This document shows, piece after piece, positions 59,596 to 64,000 of a stretch of DNA of 64,000 nucleotides (within the stretch, counting starts at the first letter, position 1; each line of letters opens with the position of its first letter). Source of the stretch: Xanthobacteraceae bacterium (GTDB taxonomy: Bacteria; Pseudomonadota; Alphaproteobacteria; Rhizobiales; Xanthobacteraceae); the NCBI GenBank assembly GCA_022841625.1, contig JALHRD010000014.1:80170-144169 (forward strand), in the 5' to 3' direction. The notes beneath the pieces were generated by a model, which ran no database searches, had not been told where the DNA came from, and saw only the letters and a program-made list of their open reading frames with translations. A program made the translations under genes and the position numbers.

Positions 59596-60309
59596 ATGAC
59601 CCCGGAAGAGATAGTCGCCCGCCTCCTGTACCGCGACGGGTTGATGTTGATCATCGACAAGCCCGTTGGCTATGCCGTCCACAAGGGGCCGAAGGGCGGC
59701 AAGAGCCTGGAGGACCATTTTGGCGCGCTGCGCTTTGGGCTGCCGCGCTCGCCGGCGCTGGCGCACCGGCTCGATCGTGACACTTCGGGCTGCCTGGTGC
59801 TCGGCCGGCATCGCAAAGCGCTGGCCACGCTCGGCAAGCTGTTCAAGGACGGCAGGGTCGGCAAGACTTATTGGGCGGTGGTCGAAGGTGGCCCGACCGA
59901 TGACGCAGGCCGGATTGAGCTTCCACTCGGCCGCCGTGACGACAAGCGCGGGTGGTGGATGAAGGTCGACCCCGACGGCCAGCCGGCAACGACCGCCTGG
60001 AAAGTGTTGGGACGCGCAGCCGCCAACAGAAAGCCGGTCACCTGGCTGGCGCTGGAGCCGCTAACCGGCCGCACCCATCAATTACGCGTGCACTGCGCGG
60101 CGGCCGGCTGGCCAATCGTCGGCGACACCATTTATGGGACTGCGCCCCGCGCTGGCGGCCCCAGTCTGCATCTGCATGCCCGCGAAATCGTTGTGCCGCT
60201 CTACAAAAACAAGGAACCGATCCGCGCAGTGGCGCCGGTGCCGCTGCACTTGCAGGAGCGGCTCTATGCCTGTGGCTGGCAGGGCGAGGTGTTCCGTCTG
60301 GTCGACTAA
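59596..60309 (+). CDS. RluA-family RNA pseudouridine synthase
   Basis: 237 residues from ATG 59596 (MTPEEIVARLLYRDGLMLIIDKPVGYAVHKG). The catalytic aspartate is Asp60 in HRLDRDTSG, and the C-terminal LEPLTGRTHQLRVHCAAAGWPIVGDTIYG is a family block. There is no N-terminal S4 domain, so it is like RluA/TruC. The RNA target is not predictable. The frame extends upstream through the 78-bp palindrome, but the start is placed after it. No clear Shine-Dalgarno is seen. Confidence 0.92.
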   Translation: MTPEEIVARLLYRDGLMLIIDKPVGYAVHKGPKGGKSLEDHFGALRFGLPRSPALAHRLDRDTSGCLVLGRHRKALATLGKLFKDGRVGKTYWAVVEGGPTDDAGRIELPLGRRDDKRGWWMKVDPDGQPATTAWKVLGRAAANRKPVTWLALEPLTGRTHQLRVHCAAAGWPIVGDTIYGTAPRAGGPSLHLHAREIVVPLYKNKEPIRAVAPVPLHLQERLYACGWQGEVFRLVD

Positions 60310-60572
60310 CTGCGGTCGTACCGCACACGACGAAAAGTGCGCGCCTGCGAGCACCCTACCAAACTTTAACAAAGCTCCTAATCGTTTGATTTGACGAGAG
60401 CATCCGCCGCAACTGAGTGGAACCGCGCCGGGCGGCTGCAAAAAATTTCAGAACCCGTCCGTCTGACGGGGGCATCGATCCCCCGAAGTGGGCCACGTTT
60501 CCCCCCAAACGTCGCCCGCTTCCACCCGGACGCGGGTCGCGCTTCCCCCGGCGCGGCCCGCGTTAATTTGTC
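60310..60572. other. Spacer with two GC hairpins between RluA-type and PPOX genes
   Basis: 263 bases between convergent genes, with no coding signal. CCCGTC-CGTCT-GACGGG (60454-60470) is followed at once by a GGGGG/CCCCC hairpin (loop CATCGAT). These could end transcription from either side, although neither has a T-run. Confidence 0.4.
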
Positions 60573-61199
60573 TCAGTAGATGGTCGCTTTGAGCCGCTCG
60601 GGCGCGGTGCGGTCATGCTCGGGCCCGCCGAGCTTGCCGTCGGTTAGTTCCGCAAGGATCACGCCCGGTGATGGCAACGTCTTGCGATCGACCTGGTACG
60701 AAGCGTCCCACAATTTCGAACGCACAATCGCCTTGGCGCATTGATAAAAGACCGAATCGACCGCGATCACGAGCACCGTGCGCGGCGCCTTGCCTTCCAT
60801 GATGAATTGTTGCGCCAATGTCGGATCGGCCGAGATTGTAGCGCGGCCCATTACGCGGATGGTCTCGCTGCATCCGGGGATCAAAAACAACAGTGCAACC
60901 CGCGGATCGTGCACAATATTGCGCAACGTATCGATGCGGTTGTTGCCGCGCCGATCCGGGATCAGCAGCGTCTTTTCGTTGGCAACCCGCACAAAGCCGG
61001 CGGGATCGCCGCGCGGCGAGCAATCGAGCCCGCCCGGCCCATGCGATGCCAGCGCGAAGAACGGCGCCGCCTCGATCAGTTTGCGGTAGGCCGGCGTGAT
61101 GCGGTCGGCCTCCTTCGCCTTGGCGGGCGGAAACACTTCGCCATAGATTTTTTCTAGCCCCGCAATCGAAGTGACGAGGTGATCGCTAATTGCTGCCAT
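60573..61199 (-). CDS. PPOX-class FMN-binding flavoprotein (pyridoxamine 5'-phosphate oxidase family)
   Basis: 208 residues, beginning MAAISDHLVTSIAGLEKIYGEVFPPAKAKE. The split-barrel FMN-binding core includes APFFALASHGPGGLDCSPRGDPAGFVRV, LLIPDRRGNNRIDTLRNIVHDPRVALLFLIPG and ETIRVMGRATISADP. This pattern fits the MSMEG_1061-type PPOX flavoproteins more than true PdxH, which would have other phosphate-binding residues. The substrate is unknown. It lies 21 bases downstream of the serine hydrolase gene on the same strand. Confidence 0.88.
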   Translation of the reverse strand: MAAISDHLVTSIAGLEKIYGEVFPPAKAKEADRITPAYRKLIEAAPFFALASHGPGGLDCSPRGDPAGFVRVANEKTLLIPDRRGNNRIDTLRNIVHDPRVALLFLIPGCSETIRVMGRATISADPTLAQQFIMEGKAPRTVLVIAVDSVFYQCAKAIVRSKLWDASYQVDRKTLPSPGVILAELTDGKLGGPEHDRTAPERLKATIY

Positions 61200-61220
61200 G
61201 ACGTTCCCCGGGGTTGGCGT

Positions 61221-62498
61221 TCAATCGACCAGCGCCGAATAGACCAGCGCATTGATCGTCTGCCGGTAGCGCCAGCGAATGGTGCCGGGCGTATACGCCA
61301 TCCAGACCACCGTCAGTTCCTCGTGCGGGTCCACCCACCAATTGGTCCCGCTGGCGCCCGGCCAGGCGAATTCGCCAATGGAGCTCATGGTACGCGATAT
61401 CCCCGGCGTGGTGCGAACCGCGACGCCAAGTCCGAAACCATAATCGGCGCGGGTCGGATCGCCGGTTTGGCCGATCAGGTTAATAACCTCGGTGCCAAGA
61501 TGGTTCGCGGCCATGTACTCCACTGTCTTGCGCGATAGAACCCGCTGGTTGGCGTAGCTGCCTTTGTTCGCCAGCATCAGCGCAAAACGCAAATAGTTAT
61601 CGGCGGTCGAAGCGGTGCAGCCGCCGCCGCATTCAAACTTGCCCGGCGCCGTCAACCGGCGCAACGATTGCGGACGGCCGGTTTCCGGATCGATCGGCAA
61701 TTCCTTGGCATAGCGGGCAACTTTGTCGGCCGGCACGACAAAATGGGTGTCGTTCATGCCAAGCGGCTTCCAGACGTTTTCCTGGAGATATCGGCCAAGC
61801 GACTGTTCGCTAATCCGCTCCACGATCAGCCCCAGCACGTCGAGGCCGAAGCCATAATCCCACATCGCGCCCGGCTGGTGTAGCAGCGGCGCCCCGCTCA
61901 AGCGCTCGATGAACTCGTCCCCCGTCATGGTGAGCGACGCCTGTGAACTGCCTTCCGGCAACAGCTTGTGCACCGGCGTCGCGCCACGCCCGCCATAGAC
62001 CAGCCCCGACGTGTGCCGGAACAGATCCTGGACCGTGATCTGCCGCACCGCCGGCACGCGATCGATAATGTTTTCCCGCTTTGCGTCGAGGACCGCGACC
62101 TGCGACTTAGCAAACTTCGGAAAATATTTCGAAACTGGATCGTCGATCAACAACCGGCCCTGCTCATAAAGATGCAACGCCGCAACCGCGGCCATCGGCT
62201 TGGTCATCGAGGCGATGTTGAAGATTGCATCGGTGCGCATCGGCGCGCCCGCGGCCTTGTCGAGGTAGCCATACGCTTCGAAATGGACGAGCTTGCCGCG
62301 ACGCGCGATCGCGAGCACGCCGCCGGGCAATTGGTCGCGGGCAATCTCGGCGTCAATACGCTGCCGAACCAGCGCCAGCCGCTCGGATGACATGCCAACG
62401 GCTTCGGGCTTCGCACGCGGCAGCGGGTCATCGGCCTGCGCGCCCAGCGGCAACAACAGAATGCACGACGCAAGAATGGCGGTCCGCAAGGTCTTCAT
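61221..62498 (-). CDS. Exported serine hydrolase (class C beta-lactamase / EstB-like esterase)
   Basis: 425 residues from ATG 62498, which has GGAGG 5 bases upstream. The signal peptide is MKTLRTAILASCILLLPLGAQA. The beta-lactamase-family nucleophile is Ser97 with Lys100 in ASMTK, and the tyrosine motif is in MWDYGFGLDVLG. The C-terminal third holds GASGTNWWVDP in place of the KTG box. It is more likely an esterase or peptidase than a true beta-lactamase, since the YxN and KTG motifs are altered. It is followed by the PPOX gene. Confidence 0.9.
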   Translation of the reverse strand: MKTLRTAILASCILLLPLGAQADDPLPRAKPEAVGMSSERLALVRQRIDAEIARDQLPGGVLAIARRGKLVHFEAYGYLDKAAGAPMRTDAIFNIASMTKPMAAVAALHLYEQGRLLIDDPVSKYFPKFAKSQVAVLDAKRENIIDRVPAVRQITVQDLFRHTSGLVYGGRGATPVHKLLPEGSSQASLTMTGDEFIERLSGAPLLHQPGAMWDYGFGLDVLGLIVERISEQSLGRYLQENVWKPLGMNDTHFVVPADKVARYAKELPIDPETGRPQSLRRLTAPGKFECGGGCTASTADNYLRFALMLANKGSYANQRVLSRKTVEYMAANHLGTEVINLIGQTGDPTRADYGFGLGVAVRTTPGISRTMSSIGEFAWPGASGTNWWVDPHEELTVVWMAYTPGTIRWRYRQTINALVYSALVD

Positions 62499-62573
62499 AG
62501 CGTCCTCCATATTTTTATGACCGGGAGCATAGCCGTTTCCACGCACGCAAGACAGTCCGCTGCGACACCGCAC

Positions 62574-63851
62574 TCAACACGCAATCAGCTGCCGCCCGTC
62601 ATGGCCTGCGATCGCGACATCGCGAATGACGCCTGCTTCGCAGCGCGCAGCAAATTTTACGGGCGTAAACTGCTCGGTGCGTCCAATATTTCCCAATTCC
62701 ATCAGCACCGGCCGCCGTGCGCCGATCTCGCCGTCGAGATGGCGTAAAAGCGCCACCGCGCCTTTCTCGCGCAGGCGCTTGGCGCGTTCCTTCGCTGTCG
62801 CCCGCGCAACTTGCGGCATTTTCGCCGCCGGCGTGCCCGGCCGCGGCGAGAATGGAAATACATGCAGCTGCGTGAGGCCACAATCATCCACGAGATCAAT
62901 CGAACGTGCAAACATCGCTTCGGTCTCGGTCGGGAAACCGGCAATAATGTCGGCGCCGAACACGATATCCGGTCGAAGCCGCCGCATTTGTTCGCAGAAC
63001 GAAATAGCGTCGGCGCGGGTATGACGGCGCTTCATCCGTTTGAGGATCAAGTCGTCGCCGGCTTGTAGCGATAGGTGCAGATAGGGCATCAGCCGCGATT
63101 CCTTGGCGAAGGCATCGAGCAGCGCATTGTCGGCCTCGACCGAGTCGATGGAGGAAAGGCGCAGCCGCGCGAGTTCGGGCACATGCTTCAAGACCTGCTG
63201 TACCAGCGTTCCAAGCGCCGGCGCGTCAGGGAGATCGCGGCCGTAGCTGGTGAGATCGACGCCGGTAAGCACGATTTCACGAATCCCGCGTTGGCACAGC
63301 CGCCGCACTTCAGCCACCACCTCACCCATCGGCACCGAGCGCGAATTGCCGCGGCCATACGGAATAACGCAGAACGTGCAACGATGATCGCAGCCGTTCT
63401 GCACCTGTACAAAGCCGCGGGCGCGGCCTTCGAGTCCGTCGATCAGATGCGCGGTGGATCCCTTCGCCGACATGATGTCGTTGACGGCAATTTTCTGGCC
63501 GTCGCCGTGACCAAGGCCGAACCTCTGCGCATCGAGCGCCGCACGGGTTGCACGCCATGCCTTGGCGTCAAGCTTCTCCTGATTACCCAGCACACGTCCG
63601 ACGTTTGGCAGCGCGACGAACGCCTCCGGTTCGATCTGTGCAGCACATCCGGTGACTACAATTCGTGAGTCCGGCCGCTCGCGCGCAATCCTGCGGATCG
63701 TCTGCTTGGCCTGCCGCACCGCCTCGGCGGTCACCGCACAGCTGTTGATCACCACGATGCCGTCGAGCGCCTCTACCTCCGCGTTGCGCCGGATGACTTC
63801 GGACTCATAGGTGTTGAGCCGGCAGCCGAAGGTGATGACCTCAACGCCCAT
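62574..63851 (-). CDS. mtaB: tRNA (N6-threonylcarbamoyladenosine-37 C2)-methylthiotransferase MtaB
   Basis: 425 residues from ATG 63851 (MGVEVITFGCRLN), with purine-rich GGGAGG sequence just upstream. It adds a methylthio group to t6A37 of tRNAs. The N-terminal cluster cysteines are Cys10, Cys38 and Cys69. The radical-SAM cluster is Cys154, Cys158 and Cys161 in NGCDHRCTFCVIPYGRG. The order of domains is UPF0004, radical SAM and TRAM. In related genomes it is immediately followed by ftsY; here the two are separated. Confidence 0.95.
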   Translation of the reverse strand: MGVEVITFGCRLNTYESEVIRRNAEVEALDGIVVINSCAVTAEAVRQAKQTIRRIARERPDSRIVVTGCAAQIEPEAFVALPNVGRVLGNQEKLDAKAWRATRAALDAQRFGLGHGDGQKIAVNDIMSAKGSTAHLIDGLEGRARGFVQVQNGCDHRCTFCVIPYGRGNSRSVPMGEVVAEVRRLCQRGIREIVLTGVDLTSYGRDLPDAPALGTLVQQVLKHVPELARLRLSSIDSVEADNALLDAFAKESRLMPYLHLSLQAGDDLILKRMKRRHTRADAISFCEQMRRLRPDIVFGADIIAGFPTETEAMFARSIDLVDDCGLTQLHVFPFSPRPGTPAAKMPQVARATAKERAKRLREKGAVALLRHLDGEIGARRPVLMELGNIGRTEQFTPVKFAARCEAGVIRDVAIAGHDGRQLIAC

Positions 63852-64000
63852 CACTCCCTCCCTTGCCCTCCCCCGTTTACCGGCTACGGCGTTCACGGAT
63901 TTTCGTGAGTCTTTTGAGTCGCTTGGGCCCGATGTCGTGAAGCCCATGGCCTGGGGTATTTGCATGAGAGGACTCGCGTGTGATTCTGTTGATGCCGACC

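Noticed and set aside
61221..62498. True class C beta-lactamase (antibiotic resistance)
   Set aside because: SxxK is present, but YxN reads YGF and KTG is absent, which fits esterase-type relatives.
63852..63880. Purine-rich run before mtaB resembling the DUF559 repeat
   Set aside because: It lacks the palindromic core and the CCGGGTGGGGGTC end. It is better explained as a Shine-Dalgarno region.
63877..64000. Possible C-terminus of dapF or another gene at the right edge (leftward frame ending TAA at 63877)
   Set aside because: The 40 residues (ending KRLKRLTKIRERRSR) do not resemble DapF or any family I know, so it is not reported as a gene.

Overview
The window looks like a chromosomal segment of an alphaproteobacterium of the order Rhizobiales (Hyphomicrobiales), near Bradyrhizobiaceae/Xanthobacteraceae. 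The reasons are high G+C coding sequence, protein sequences of that type throughout, and marker gene orders: mdh-sucC-sucD-sucA-sucB-lpd, atpHAGDC without the Fo genes, proA-nadD-rsfS-rlmH, acnA divergent from ccmABCDG, and ispZ-ftsY near mtaB. Nothing in it suggests a plasmid or prophage. Family assignments come from reading motifs and have not been checked against a database.

Layout. 1-3.7 kb: accessory genes (end of a ferredoxin reductase, a 3-hydroxyisobutyrate-dehydrogenase-like enzyme, a membrane-anchored TIR-domain protein, an SDR). 3.8-6.8 kb: proA, nadD, rsfS, rlmH. 6.8-10.7 kb: sulfite reduction operon cysG-DUF2849-cysI-DUF934, read leftwards. 10.9-15.7 kb: cell-envelope genes envC-ctpA, a YibQ-type deacetylase and rppH. 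15.7-20.5 kb: atpHAGDC. 20.5-23.9 kb: a collagen-like lipoprotein and two transporters. 23.9-28 kb: priA, xerC, a DUF4337 protein. 28-37.5 kb: the second half of the TCA cycle (mdh, sucCD, 2-oxoglutarate dehydrogenase), with a DUF559 nuclease gene inserted between sucC and sucD. 37.5-40.5 kb: a Bug-type binding protein, zapE, thpR. 40.6-45.3 kb: arylesterase divergent from a YbbA/YbbP-type ABC system. 45.5-46.8 kb: a BI-1 family protein and DUF2794. 47.2-50.4 kb: a four-gene catabolic-looking operon. 50.5-57.2 kb: DUF1223, acnA and the cytochrome c maturation genes ccmABCDG. 57.2-58.8 kb: ispZ and ftsY. 58.8-62.5 kb: an IS110 remnant, palindromic elements, an RluA-type synthase, a PPOX flavoprotein and a serine hydrolase. 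62.6 kb to the end: mtaB.

How the genes work together. Most of the window is core metabolism: aconitase, 2-oxoglutarate dehydrogenase, succinyl-CoA synthetase and malate dehydrogenase supply reducing power, the ccm genes mature the c-type cytochromes, and F1 ATPase completes oxidative phosphorylation. The cys operon makes siroheme and uses it to reduce sulfite. EnvC, CtpA and the YibQ-like protein suggest an envelope-remodelling unit.

The most unusual structure is a 484-bp cassette (34789-35272) in the suc operon. It is a DUF559 (Vsr-like) nuclease gene bounded by two inverted copies of one palindromic repeat. The reading frame runs through both repeats and is joined to sucC by an ATGA overlap. 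Other points of interest are an 11-G tract just before the sucC start, the TIR-domain membrane protein, a degenerate nucleotide-binding loop in CysG, twin AT-rich motifs before cysG, an IS110 left end with strong RNA structure, and paired inverted repeats with identical 21-nt spacers beside it.
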